A stretch of 34,783 bases of DNA from an uncultured Collinsella sp. (GCA_900550965.1 URUC01000009.1:1-34783), one strand, 5' to 3'. Shown: positions 25,522-33,877, counted from the first letter of the stretch. Notes: a model not told the origin generated them from the sequence alone. Numbers and translations are program-made.

Positions 25522-25537
25522 TGTTACAAGGGTAACA
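25522..25537. promoter_or_regulatory. Dyad upstream of the HD-GYP gene
   Basis: TGTTAC-4-GTAACA (25522-25527, 25532-25537), 45 bases before the start codon of the HD-GYP gene. The half-site resembles the TGTAACA/TGTTACA core of the array at 14767-14984, but with a different spacing. The rest of this 210-base gap shows nothing clear. Confidence 0.35.
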
Positions 25538-25687
25538 CCTTGTCGATGCAGGTAAGTACGTGAATGCTGCCACATTCTTATGAGTTGGCAGACGGCGCGA
25601 TTGAAGCCGCAGACGCGAGGTTTTGAGCACGTTTGTTAATACGGCCGAAACGTTTGCGGATGAAGCCTGCTTTGGCTATTGCGGATG

Positions 25688-26485
25688 CTAGAGCCCCAGG
25701 ATGCCACGGACAGCCCGGGCAGCCGCTGCCGGGCGATCGCGCAGACCGTTATGCGCGCCCGGGATCGTCACGAGAGGGCAATCGAGATATTCGGCAGCCG
25801 CTCGCGTGCCAGCCTCGCGGGGCGTGCCAATCGAGAGCTCGCCTAGGAGCACGGCGGCCACCGTTTTCGACGCGCGAACGCTATCCCAATCGGGAACGCA
25901 GGTCATAGTAATCCCGTATTCGTTTGCCATGAAACTGCGGCCGTTGCGCAGGGCATGCTTGGCTTCTGCCTCGGTCGTTCCAGGAGCCTCGGGGTCCAAG
26001 TCGCCGAGGGCTCCCAAGAAAAGCCGGAGCGCCCTTGAAACCTTTCCAGCCGCAATCATATCGAGCAAAACCGGAGCTGCGCCCATGCCGACGCCTTCGG
26101 CCGACACAGCCGGCTCATGCAGAATCGCACGGGCGACGAGATGGGGCTCGGTGCGAAGAAGCTCCAGCGCCACCAACGTACCGGCGCTGTGCGCAAGCAC
26201 ATTTGCCGAAGCGCCAACGTGTTCGATCACGGCTTGCAGGTCGGCGGCCTGAGCGGCAAGATCATAGCTGCCGTCTGCCGCTTCGCTGCTGCCACCACAG
26301 CCGCGGCGGTCGTAGGCAATTACGCGGTAGTTGCGACTGAGCTCACAAGCGATGCCGTCGAAAAATGTGCCGTCGACACAAGCGCCGTGCACGCACACCA
26401 AGGCAGGAGCATCAGGCGACACATCCGGGCCGGCATATTCGCGACAGGCAATCGTGGTGCCCGCATTCTCGACCGTAAAATCCAT
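25688..26485 (-). CDS. Alpha/beta-fold hydrolase
   Basis: A 265-residue hydrolase of the common HGxx..AHSAG type: oxyanion HGACVDGTFF (33-43), YDRRGCGGS loop (59-66), nucleophile Ser100 in VLAHSAGTL, and catalytic His245 in TIPGAHNG. The acid is probably one of the aspartates after strand six. The motif around the nucleophile has Ala98 instead of the usual Gly, as in some esterase and C-C hydrolase branches. Substrate unknown. ATG is preceded by GGGGGC. It is transcribed away from the radical SAM gene. Confidence 0.9.
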   Translation of the reverse strand: MDFTVENAGTTIACREYAGPDVSPDAPALVCVHGACVDGTFFDGIACELSRNYRVIAYDRRGCGGSSEAADGSYDLAAQAADLQAVIEHVGASANVLAHSAGTLVALELLRTEPHLVARAILHEPAVSAEGVGMGAAPVLLDMIAAGKVSRALRLFLGALGDLDPEAPGTTEAEAKHALRNGRSFMANEYGITMTCVPDWDSVRASKTVAAVLLGELSIGTPREAGTRAAAEYLDCPLVTIPGAHNGLRDRPAAAARAVRGILGL

Positions 26486-26704
26486 GTTGTGCCCCCATCA
26501 TCAATGCTCATCCAGTTGCACGTCAGCACGATTGGATGGACCCGCATTGCTTTACACCTTGTTAACAGATTAACTTTACCCGACCCGAGGCTTTTCATGG
26601 CACGGCATCATGAGCGACGTGAAAAAACGAAACTTGTAAAGCAAGAGCCCACACCTTGCTTTGGAGCCGATGCTATGCTTAGGCACAATTGTCTTGAGGA
26701 GCAT

Positions 26705-27487
26705 ATGCCTATGTCTACGTTTTTGAATGCCAGCCCCATCTTTGGGCCCGTTCGCAGCCGTCGCCTTGGTCTCTCGCTCGGCGTCAACATGATGCCGGCC
26801 AGCGGCAAAATCTGCACGTTCGACTGCATCTACTGCGAGAACAGCCTCAACGCCGAGCGCCCCTGCCATGAGCCGTATAACACGGCTGCCGTGGTACTCG
26901 AAGCGCTCGAGGCAAAGCTGCGCGAGATGGCAGCCGAGGGCGAGCTCCCCGATGTAATCACCTTCGCAGGCAACGGCGAGCCCACCGCCGCACCGGAGTT
27001 TCCGCAGGCCATCGCCGGGGCCGTCGCGCTGCGCGACCAGCTTGCCCCAAACACCAAGATTGCCGTGCTTTCCAACGGCACGCGCGCCGACCGTCCCCAG
27101 GTGCACGATGCGCTCATGATGGTCGACGACAACATCCTCAAGCTCGATACGGTCGATCCGGCATGTATCCAGCTGCTCGATCAACCCGTTGGCCCCTATG
27201 ATGTGGAGCACCAGATTGAGACGTTCGCAAGCTTTGACGGTCACGCTATAATCCAGACGATGTTTTTGACCGGCGAACACCAGGGCAAGCCTCTCGACAA
27301 TACCGGCGAGGAGTACGTCGACCCTTGGCTCGCGGCGCTCGAGCGCATTCGTCCGCAGGAGGCAACCATCTACACAGTGGCGCGCGAGACACCGGTCGCC
27401 GGCCTTGCCAAAGCGGCGCCCGAGGTGCTCGACACGATCGCCGCACGCGTGCGCGCCCTTGGCATTCCCTGCCAGGTGAGCTACTAG
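26705..27487 (+). CDS. Radical SAM protein (COG0731-like)
   Basis: A 260-residue enzyme with the radical SAM cluster motif CTFDCIYC (Cx3Cx2C, about residues 39-46) that binds a [4Fe-4S] cluster and S-adenosylmethionine. The entry sequence FGPVRSRRLGLSLGVN is typical of the COG0731 group, distantly related to the wyosine base enzyme TYW1, and FAGNGEPTAAPEF is the GGEPT-like SAM-binding segment. The exact reaction is unknown. ATG 26705 is taken; the ATG two codons later (26711) has better spacing to GAGGAG and is equally possible. A long palindrome, not a terminator, follows. Confidence 0.85.
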   Translation: MPMSTFLNASPIFGPVRSRRLGLSLGVNMMPASGKICTFDCIYCENSLNAERPCHEPYNTAAVVLEALEAKLREMAAEGELPDVITFAGNGEPTAAPEFPQAIAGAVALRDQLAPNTKIAVLSNGTRADRPQVHDALMMVDDNILKLDTVDPACIQLLDQPVGPYDVEHQIETFASFDGHAIIQTMFLTGEHQGKPLDNTGEEYVDPWLAALERIRPQEATIYTVARETPVAGLAKAAPEVLDTIAARVRALGIPCQVSY

Positions 27488-27528
27488 CAAAACCACGTAG
27501 CAGCTAGTGCCCGCCACCCCGCTCCATC

Positions 27529-27595
27529 AGTTGCGGTGATATAGTTCCTGTTTATACTGTTAAACCGCTTAAATCAGAACTATATCACCGCAACT
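27529..27595. repeat. Palindromic repeat family AAGTTGCGGTGA, copy 1
   Basis: 19-bp perfect arms AGTTGCGGTGATATAGTTC (27529-27547) and complement (27577-27595), inner stem GTTTA/TAAAC, then TTTT. Shares its ends with the copies at 32706-32774 and 33927-33995. It lies between the radical SAM gene and map and could also end transcription. Confidence 0.88.
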
Positions 27596-27647
27596 TTTAT
27601 AGACGCGTAGGTGGGCTATACTAGCTGCGACTGAAAGGAAGTTAGCC

Positions 27648-28535
27648 ATGTTTGACAACGGACCCGTGCCCGGCCGCAACGACGCCTGCTGGTGTGGCAG
27701 CGGCAAAAAATATAAGAAATGCCACAGCGCCTTTGATGAGCGCCTCGAGCGCCTGTGGGAAGAGGGCTGGGAGGTTCTGCCCCGCACGCTCTACAAGACA
27801 CCCGCCGATATCGAGGGCATCAAACGCTCGGCCGCCATCAACGTGGGCGTGCTCGATTACGTAGGCGAGCACATCGCCGCGGGCATGACTACCAACCAGA
27901 TCGACCAGATGATCTACGACTACACCGTCGAGCACGGTGGCACGCCGGCCGACCTCAACTACGAGGGCTACCCCAAGAGCGTGTGCACCTCGATCAACGA
28001 CGTGGTCTGTCACGGTATCCCCTGCGATGCGGACGTGCTGCACGAGGGCGACATCATCAACGTGGACTGCTCCACGATCTTGGACGGCTACTTTAGCGAC
28101 TCGAGTCGCATGTTCTGCATCGGCGAGGTCTCTGCCGAGCGCCAGCGCCTGGTCGACGTCACCCGCGCCAGCGTGGAGGCGGGTTTGGCAGCCGTCAAGC
28201 CGTGGCTGCCGCTCTCCGTTATGGCCGAGGCCGTGCAGAAGACCGTCGAGGACGCCGGCTTTAGCGTGGTGCGCGAGTACGGCGGACACGGCATTGGCAA
28301 GGAGTTCCACGAGGACCCGTTTGTGGGCTTTACCACCGAGGCGCCCGATGTGGACACCATCATGGCTCCGGGTATGGTCTTTACCATCGAGCCTATGGTC
28401 AATGCCGGAGCGCCAGACATCAAGATTAGCAAGGGTGATGGTTGGTGCGTGCGCACCAAGGACGGCAGCGATTCGGCCCAGTGCGAGGTACAGCTCGTGG
28501 TGACCGAGGATGGTTACGAGCTGCTGAGCTGGTAG
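27648..28535 (+). CDS. map: Type I methionine aminopeptidase with N-terminal SEC-C zinc motif
   Basis: A 295-residue enzyme that removes the initiator methionine from new proteins. Residues 9-26 form a SEC-C zinc motif (Cys14, Cys16, Cys25, His26; GRNDACWCGSGKKYKKCH), which probably attaches the enzyme to the ribosome or another partner. The catalytic domain has all five metal ligands: Asp140, Asp151, His214, Glu248 and Glu280, plus the substrate-contact His122 (VCHGIP). AAAGGAAG lies 6 bases upstream of ATG, and TATACT at about 27621 may be the -10 element of a promoter. A strong terminator follows. Confidence 0.95.
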   Translation: MFDNGPVPGRNDACWCGSGKKYKKCHSAFDERLERLWEEGWEVLPRTLYKTPADIEGIKRSAAINVGVLDYVGEHIAAGMTTNQIDQMIYDYTVEHGGTPADLNYEGYPKSVCTSINDVVCHGIPCDADVLHEGDIINVDCSTILDGYFSDSSRMFCIGEVSAERQRLVDVTRASVEAGLAAVKPWLPLSVMAEAVQKTVEDAGFSVVREYGGHGIGKEFHEDPFVGFTTEAPDVDTIMAPGMVFTIEPMVNAGAPDIKISKGDGWCVRTKDGSDSAQCEVQLVVTEDGYELLSW

Positions 28536-28546
28536 CCGTGGATGCG

Positions 28547-28592
28547 CCGGATGCCGACGAGCGCGCTCGTCTTGCATCCGGGGTTTTTATTT
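28547..28592 (+). terminator. Terminator of map
   Basis: CCGGATGC and GACGAGC pair with GCTCGTC and GCATCCGG, followed by GGTTTTTATTT, 12 bases past the stop codon. Confidence 0.9.
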
Positions 28593-28608
28593 GAACGTTT
28601 TGCCTGAT

Positions 28609-28649
28609 AAAACTTGCCAAAATGAACCTGTCCCTTTTTGGCAGGTTTT
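28609..28649. repeat. REP-like hairpin, CCTGTCCCTTT family
   Basis: AAAACTTGCCAAAA (28609-28622) pairs with TTTTGGCAGGTTTT (28636-28649), one mismatch, around a loop containing CCTGTCCCT. It overlaps the stop codon of the M18 aminopeptidase (28648-28650) and on the minus strand ends in GTTTTATC, so it may serve as that gene's terminator. Confidence 0.82.
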
Positions 28650-30033
28650 AGAGCTCCACACTTTCGGCGCCGTTGATGGTTAGGTTTCGCTCGTAGAAGG
28701 CGGTGAGGGCGCGGATGGCGTACATTACGTCGCGCACGCCGCCGGTCTCGTAGCTTGAGTGCATGGCCAGCTGCGGCAGGCCCACGTCCACGGCGTGCAT
28801 ACTCACCTGCAAGTTCGACAGATTGCCGAGCGTGGAGCCGCCGGCCATATCGCTCTTGTTGGCGAAGGCCTGCGTGGGCACGTCGGCGTCATCGCAGATA
28901 GCCTGGAACACCGCGCGGCTAAAAGCATCGGTGCAGTAGTGCTGGTTGGCCGCCTCCTTGATGACGATGCCGCCGTTGAGCACCACCTGATTGCGAGCAT
29001 CGCACTTCTCGGCGTGGTTGGGGTGCACGGCATGCGCATTGTCGCAGCTTACAAGCATCGAGGCGGCAAGGGCGCGATGGTACGACTCGTCGTCAAAGTC
29101 CAACGATCCGTTAATGCGGCGCAGCGCGTCGGCCAAGAACGTCGACATGGCGCCCTGCTTGGTCTCGGAGCCAACCTCCTCGTTATCAAAGCAGCAGAAA
29201 ACCGAAACGTCGTGCGCATTCTCGGCACCCAAAAATGCCTGCAGCGAGGTGTAGGCGCATGCCAGGTCGTCGAGCTTGGGCGTCGAGATAAACTCATCGG
29301 CCCAGCCCCAAATGCGCGCATCCTGACGATTGACCAGGAACAGATCGCGGCCCAAAATTTGCTCGGGCTCAACGTCCAGTTCGTCGGCGATCAGGGCGTC
29401 AAAATCTCCCTGCTTAAGGTCACCGGCGCTGATGAGCGGGCACAGGTCGACGGCGCGGTTGGGCGCAAAGCCCTCATTAACGCCACGATTCATATGGATG
29501 GCAAGGCTCGGGATAATAGCGACCTCGCGCTCGGTGGAAAGCAGGCGGCTCTCAATACGGTCGCCTTCGCGTACCAACACGCGTCCAGCCAGCGCCAGCG
29601 GGCGATCGAACCAGGTGTAGTCGATCATGCCGCCGTAGGCCTCGGTGTTCAGGCGCAGCGTCTCGCCCGCGCCGTCAAGCTCAGGCACGGCCTTGACCTT
29701 AAACGTCGGCGAATCGCTGTGCGACGCCGTGAGCTGAAAATGATAGTCGCCGGCAACGCCGTCCTCGCCCCACGTAGCAGCCAGGTCCTCGCCCACCTTA
29801 AAGGCAACAACGCTCGAGGTATTGCGCTGCGTGTAATAACGCCCGCCCGGCTCGATATCCCACGCCGCGTTCTCGGGCAGGTAGGTAAAGCCTGCCTCGT
29901 CGAGCTCGGCCATAATGGTCGCCGCCGTATGGAACATGCTGGGGCACGCCTCGATAAAGTCGATAAGGTCGTTAGCGGCCTCGATATCATCGGCCGTCAC
30001 ATGCGCGCGCTCGGGCGTTTCCTGATCCGTCAT
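28648..30033 (-). CDS. M18-family aminopeptidase
   Basis: A 461-residue cytosolic metallo-aminopeptidase that removes N-terminal residues from peptides, with the family's two-zinc centre: His105 in TASHSDSP, Asp255 in KLDDLACAYTS, Glu285/Glu286 in DNEEVGSETKQGA, Asp near DNAHAVHPNH and His in MHSSYETGG. Length matches bacterial M18 enzymes (about 430-470). ATG 30033 (MTDQETPE) has AAAGGGGAG; upstream in-frame ATGs up to 30144 lack ribosome sites. It is divergent from the choloylglycine-hydrolase-like gene. Confidence 0.93.
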   Translation of the reverse strand: MTDQETPERAHVTADDIEAANDLIDFIEACPSMFHTAATIMAELDEAGFTYLPENAAWDIEPGGRYYTQRNTSSVVAFKVGEDLAATWGEDGVAGDYHFQLTASHSDSPTFKVKAVPELDGAGETLRLNTEAYGGMIDYTWFDRPLALAGRVLVREGDRIESRLLSTEREVAIIPSLAIHMNRGVNEGFAPNRAVDLCPLISAGDLKQGDFDALIADELDVEPEQILGRDLFLVNRQDARIWGWADEFISTPKLDDLACAYTSLQAFLGAENAHDVSVFCCFDNEEVGSETKQGAMSTFLADALRRINGSLDFDDESYHRALAASMLVSCDNAHAVHPNHAEKCDARNQVVLNGGIVIKEAANQHYCTDAFSRAVFQAICDDADVPTQAFANKSDMAGGSTLGNLSNLQVSMHAVDVGLPQLAMHSSYETGGVRDVMYAIRALTAFYERNLTINGAESVEL

Positions 30034-30194
30034 GCTCTCCCCTTTCACTGGGTTGATGGTTCCCTCCAGCATACCCCGCCGCGCCAGTGCCGTGCCTTTC
30101 ATTCCATGTTTAATCCCGCGCCGCTCGCCAAGTTGAGCCATCATGCCCGCACTCCTTTTGCGACAATTACGCTAACAGGACGAAAGGAGCCGTC

Positions 30195-31280
30195 ATGAAG
30201 CCACGTAACATTGCCATCGCCTGCGGTGTCGCGGGAGTCGCCGTCGGCCTTGCCGCTGCCACCGGCATCGTTTATCACAAACAAATCAAGTCCGCCGCGT
30301 CACTCAAACGCTTGACCGGCTACGCGGATGGCTATGACCTGTACGCAATCGACATCGCCTACGACTACGATCTTGATCGCATCATCGCCGCTGGTGTGCG
30401 CGACGACCAGGCCTACATCGATGCCGTGGTGGCGCAGGTGCTGCCCGGTGTGCCGGCACATGTCCAGGCGCCCCAGTTTGCCTGCAGCGCTTTTGTCGCC
30501 GTAGATGCCGAAGGCCGCGTGCGCACCGGTCGCAATTACGACTTTAAGGACGACACCTCGGCGCTGCTGGTGCGTAATCACCCGCGCGGCGGCTATGCCT
30601 CCATCGGCGTTGCGGCCCTTAACAACCTGGACGATAACACTCCGCTTGACTCCGTCGGCGGACGCGCTGCGGCGTTGATGGGCCCGTTTGCCCAGCTCGA
30701 CGGTGTTAACGAATGTGGCGTGTCCATTGCCGTGCTCACCCTGGATTCCAAACCCTGTGACCAGGACACGCAACGCCCCGTCATCAATACCTCGCTCGCC
30801 ATCCGTCTGGTGCTCGACCGTGCCGCCACCACGCAAGAGGCCGTCAACCTGCTTTCTGCCTACGACATGCACGCCATGGCCGGACGCGACTACCACTTCT
30901 TTATCAACGACGCCGCCGGTGACGCGCGGGTGGTGGAGTGGGATCCGCGCGATCCCAACCGTGCATGCAAGGCGACGCCCGTACGCCAGGTCACGAACTT
31001 CTACGCCTGCTATGGTGACGAGGTGCTCCCCAACCAAAAGAATGGCGAGCTGGGCCATGGCAAGGAACGCGCCGTCGCAATCGCCGGTGTCCTTGACGCC
31101 CGTGCCGGCGCCCAAGACGAGGCAGTCGCTTGGAAGGCCCTACGCGCTGCGGCGCAAGAGCCCAATCCGGAAGACATCACCAGCAACACGCAGTGGTCGG
31201 TCGTCTTTGACAACACCGAGCCCGCTGCCGCCGTCACGCTGCGCCGCCACTGGGGCGACGTCGACGCCTTCACGCCGTAA
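30195..31280 (+). CDS. Choloylglycine hydrolase-family (linear amide C-N hydrolase) protein, membrane-anchored
   Basis: A 361-residue Ntn-hydrolase-like protein. Residues 5-25 form a membrane anchor or signal sequence. The probable nucleophile is Cys97 (FACSAFVAV), followed by GRNYDF, the arginine-containing motif of bile salt hydrolases and penicillin acylases, and by GVNECGVSIAVL with the conserved Asn region. Such enzymes cut amide bonds of bile salts, penicillin V or acyl-amino acids using an N-terminal cysteine, so residues 1-96 would need removal. Whether this is a bile salt hydrolase cannot be told; typical cytosolic ones start directly with Met-Cys. AAAGGAG precedes ATG. Confidence 0.82.
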   Translation: MKPRNIAIACGVAGVAVGLAAATGIVYHKQIKSAASLKRLTGYADGYDLYAIDIAYDYDLDRIIAAGVRDDQAYIDAVVAQVLPGVPAHVQAPQFACSAFVAVDAEGRVRTGRNYDFKDDTSALLVRNHPRGGYASIGVAALNNLDDNTPLDSVGGRAAALMGPFAQLDGVNECGVSIAVLTLDSKPCDQDTQRPVINTSLAIRLVLDRAATTQEAVNLLSAYDMHAMAGRDYHFFINDAAGDARVVEWDPRDPNRACKATPVRQVTNFYACYGDEVLPNQKNGELGHGKERAVAIAGVLDARAGAQDEAVAWKALRAAAQEPNPEDITSNTQWSVVFDNTEPAAAVTLRRHWGDVDAFTP

Positions 31281-31349
31281 GGAGCCAGGCCCGTCGACCT
31301 TACGCTCGCCTGACGTTGCTTACATTTCTATACGCTTGAGCTAACACGT

Positions 31350-31401
31350 TTTACCCCTGTATCAACAGTGTGCGGGGGTAAACTTATGCGCATGTTATAA
31401 C
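31350..31401 (+). promoter_or_regulatory. Dyad and -10 element upstream of phosphofructokinase
   Basis: TTTACCCC (31350-31357) and GGGGTAAA (31375-31382) form a perfect 8-bp dyad. TATAAC at 31396-31401 is a good -10, but the expected -35 position (31373-31378) reads CGGGGG and lies in the right half of the dyad, suggesting control by a DNA-binding protein. Confidence 0.5.
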
Positions 31402-31420
31402 TTGCCCGGAAGGATTCATC

Positions 31421-32500
31421 ATGCTCAGGATCGGTCTTCTTACCAGTGGCGGCGACTGCCAAGCGCTCAACGCCACCATGCGCGGCATCGTCAAAACGCT
31501 TATAACCAATAGCGAAGAGCCTATCGAGATCTATGGTTTTGAGGACGGCTACCAGGGCCTTATCTACAGCAGGTTCCGTGTCATGACGCCCGCCGATTTT
31601 AGCGGCATCCTCACCCGTGGCGGCACCATCCTGGGCACGAGCCGCACGCCGTTCAAGCGCCTCGACATCCCCGAGGCCGACGGCGTCGAGAAGGTGCCCG
31701 CAATGGTCCACACCTATCATAAGCTGCAGCTCGACTGCCTGTTTATGCTGGGCGGCAACGGCTCCACCAAGACCGCCAACCGCCTGCGCGAAGAGGGCCT
31801 CAACGTTATCGCCCTGCCCAAGACCATCGATAACGACACCTGGGGCACCGAGTTGACGTTTGGCTTTACGAGCGCCATCGACGTCGCCACCAAGTGCATC
31901 GACGACATCCACACCACTGCCTCGAGTCACGGCCGCGTGTTTGTCATCGAGATCATGGGCCACAAGGTTGGCTGGATTCCGCTGTACGCCGGTGCCGCGG
32001 GCGGTGCGGACGTCATCCTGATTCCCGAGATCCCCTACGACATGGATAACGTCATCAAGACCATCGAGCATCGCATGGAGACCGGCAGCCGCTTTACCAT
32101 CGTGGCCGTCGCCGAGGGCGCTATCTCCAAGGAGGACGCGGCGCTGTCCAAAAAGGAGTACAAGAAAAAGCTCGCTGAGCGCACGAGCCCGTCGATTGTC
32201 TACGACATCGCCAAGGAGATCGAGGCCAAGACTGGTCGCGAGACCCGCGTCGCCATCCCCGGTCACACGCAGCGCGGCGGTCAGCCCGACGCCCAGGACC
32301 GCATCTTTGCGACCCAGTGCGGCGTCGAGGCAGCACTGGGATGCCTGCGCGGCGAGTTTGGCTACATGATTGCCCTGCGCGACGGCAAGATGTGCCACAT
32401 GCCGCTCGAGGATGTCGCCGGCAAGCTCAAGTACGTCGATCCCCAGAGCGACCTGGTGCGCGAAGCCAAGGCGTTGGGCATCAGCTTCGGCGACGAATAG
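31421..32500 (+). CDS. pfkA: 6-phosphofructokinase family protein
   Basis: A 359-residue PFK. Signatures: GLLTSGGDCQALNATMRG at the start, RGGTILGTSR (phosphate donor side), GGNGSTKTAN (111-120), PKTIDND (133-139) with catalytic Asp137, EIMGHKVGW and GHTQRGGQPDAQDR (fructose-6-phosphate side). It phosphorylates fructose-6-phosphate in glycolysis. The donor is debatable: Gly114 is the ATP-type residue while Lys134 is typical of PPi-type or mixed groups, and Asn113 replaces the usual Mg-binding Asp. On balance ATP is more likely. GGAAGG lies 7 bases upstream. The stop codon is inside a 185-bp palindrome. Confidence 0.92.
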   Translation: MLRIGLLTSGGDCQALNATMRGIVKTLITNSEEPIEIYGFEDGYQGLIYSRFRVMTPADFSGILTRGGTILGTSRTPFKRLDIPEADGVEKVPAMVHTYHKLQLDCLFMLGGNGSTKTANRLREEGLNVIALPKTIDNDTWGTELTFGFTSAIDVATKCIDDIHTTASSHGRVFVIEIMGHKVGWIPLYAGAAGGADVILIPEIPYDMDNVIKTIEHRMETGSRFTIVAVAEGAISKEDAALSKKEYKKKLAERTSPSIVYDIAKEIEAKTGRETRVAIPGHTQRGGQPDAQDRIFATQCGVEAALGCLRGEFGYMIALRDGKMCHMPLEDVAGKLKYVDPQSDLVREAKALGISFGDE

Positions 32501-32676
32501 CCTCGGCCGAAACTGCTCTCATCGGAGGCCCCAGGGCTTACCTCCCAAATCGTCCTCGGACATGTCAGGATCCCGCCGTGCGCTTCGCGCGGCGGGATCC
32601 TTCCGTCCTGCGGAAAGATTTGGGAGGTAAGCCCTGGGGCCTCCTGCGGTAACTAGGGAGGCCGAGGCTATTCGTC
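32492..32676. repeat. 185-bp nested palindrome containing the phosphofructokinase stop codon
   Basis: Three perfect nested arm pairs: 17 bp outer (32492-32508 with 32660-32676; GACGAATAGCCTCGGCC, which includes the stop codon TAG), 28 bp middle (32524-32551 with 32617-32644), and 10 bp inner GGATCCCGCC/GGCGGGATCC (32568-32577, 32591-32600), plus a TTCC/GGAA mini-hairpin. No T run follows. Together with the next element and the direct repeats it fills the 456-base gap after the phosphofructokinase gene; no gene was seen there. Confidence 0.92.
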
Positions 32677-32705
32677 TTCTTGCTGCGGGTGCCTGGTCTG
32701 AAATT

Positions 32706-32774
32706 AAGTTGCGGTGAAATAGTTCCTGCTTAGCCCGCAAATGGCTGAATTTAGGAACTATTCCACCGCAACTT
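32706..32774. repeat. Palindromic repeat family AAGTTGCGGTGA, copy 2
   Basis: 22-bp arms starting AAGTTGCGGTGAAATAG (32706-32727) and complement (32753-32774), one mismatch, with an inner AGCC/GGCT stem, then TTT. It lies 30 bases right of the large palindrome. Confidence 0.88.
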
Positions 32775-32835
32775 TTGACCCGGGCTCTCAGCTGTTGCGC
32801 GCACTGACATTTGTCACATAATTGCTGGTCATGAT

Positions 32836-32905
32836 GGTTGCTACCGGTAGTTGCGGTAGGGTTGGGGCAGATTCTAACTAGAAATGGTGGTCGCTACCGG
32901 TTGTT
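32836..32905. promoter_or_regulatory. Direct repeats with ACCGGT core upstream of the XRE membrane protein
   Basis: GGTTGCTACCGGTAGTT (32836-32852) and GGTCGCTACCGGTTGTT (32889-32905) match at 15 of 17 positions and are exactly 53 bp apart, close to five helical turns. The first contains the palindrome CTACCGGTAG. Probable binding sites for the regulator encoded 52 bases downstream. Confidence 0.55.
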
Positions 32906-32956
32906 CTCGGCATACTCGGCTCATTCGATTACGGTCTCCACACGAAAGGAACCACC

Positions 32957-33877
32957 ATGGATCTTGCGATGGCACAGCGCCTCGTCGATCGCCGCAAGGC
33001 TGCCGGGCTTTCTCAGGAGGCGCTTGCCGCCCAACTGGGTGTGAGTCGTCAGGCTGTCAGTAAATGGGAGCGCAGCGAATCCTCGCCCGATACCGATAAC
33101 CTCATTGCGCTCGCCGCGCTGTATGGTGTGTCGTTGGACGAGCTGCTATATGGGCAGGCGGCCAACGATGCCGACGACCTGGAGAACGGTAGCGCCGACA
33201 CCGAGACGGCGGATGTGGCTGACGAGGCTGAGGATTCTGCTGAGCACGCCGATTGCGGCGACAAACCACTTGTCGATATTTCCCTCGCGCGCGGTATCCA
33301 CGTCATTGATCCCAATAAAGGCGAGGAAGTCCATGTTGGTTGGAGCGGCATCCATGTGACCAACAAGCGCAAGGGCGAAGAGGTGCATGTGGGGCCGGGC
33401 GGCGTGCATATCGATACGCTTGAGGACGATGGACATAGCGTGCGTACCAATGACGACGGCACCGTCACCATCGACGGCGAGACGTTTTCCAGCTGGAAGG
33501 AAGCACACGACAAGCTCGACCATCATGGCAAGTATTTCCACACCAAGGTCGGACGTGCATGGAACAAGTTTCCCTTCCCCGCACTTGTCACTCTCGCCTA
33601 TCTGGCGCTCGGCATTGTCTACGGCACATGGGCTACGGGACTCTTCCTCGTCTTTTTGATTCCCGTCTATTACGCGCTTGGCGACTTTATCGATCGACGC
33701 CGCCTGTCCAAGCTGATTGACGGCGTTTACCCAGCATCCGCCATTACATGGTTTCTCTATATGTGGCTTTGCCTGGGACAGCCCCATCCTGCATGGATCA
33801 TCCTCATCACGATTCCCATCGTAAAGGCGCTCATGCGCTGGTGTCGCAAACAATGGAAGTGCCGCAAACAGGCCTAA
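32957..33877 (+). CDS. XRE-family regulator with 18-residue repeats and C-terminal membrane domain
   Basis: A 306-residue protein. Residues 7-62 are a clear Cro/C1-type helix-turn-helix (RRKAAGLSQEALAAQLGVSR, then QAVSKWERSES). An acidic linker (70-100) leads to three 18-residue units starting at Gly113, Gly131 and Gly149 with the pattern GIHV..NKGEEVHVG, likely a short beta-solenoid or sheet. Residues 165-205 are polar, and about 207-293 hold four membrane spans. The order suggests a membrane-tethered DNA-binding protein that senses something through the repeat or membrane part. Ligand and targets unknown. AAAGGAA lies 7 bases upstream of ATG, and paired direct repeats upstream suggest autoregulation. 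Confidence 0.88.
   Translation: MDLAMAQRLVDRRKAAGLSQEALAAQLGVSRQAVSKWERSESSPDTDNLIALAALYGVSLDELLYGQAANDADDLENGSADTETADVADEAEDSAEHADCGDKPLVDISLARGIHVIDPNKGEEVHVGWSGIHVTNKRKGEEVHVGPGGVHIDTLEDDGHSVRTNDDGTVTIDGETFSSWKEAHDKLDHHGKYFHTKVGRAWNKFPFPALVTLAYLALGIVYGTWATGLFLVFLIPVYYALGDFIDRRRLSKLIDGVYPASAITWFLYMWLCLGQPHPAWIILITIPIVKALMRWCRKQWKCRKQA

Noticed and set aside
28609..28649. Plain rho-independent terminator only
   Set aside because: It may terminate the M18 gene, but the CCTGTCCCTTT loop motif is repeated in two other hairpins at unrelated places, so it is better described as a member of a repeat family.
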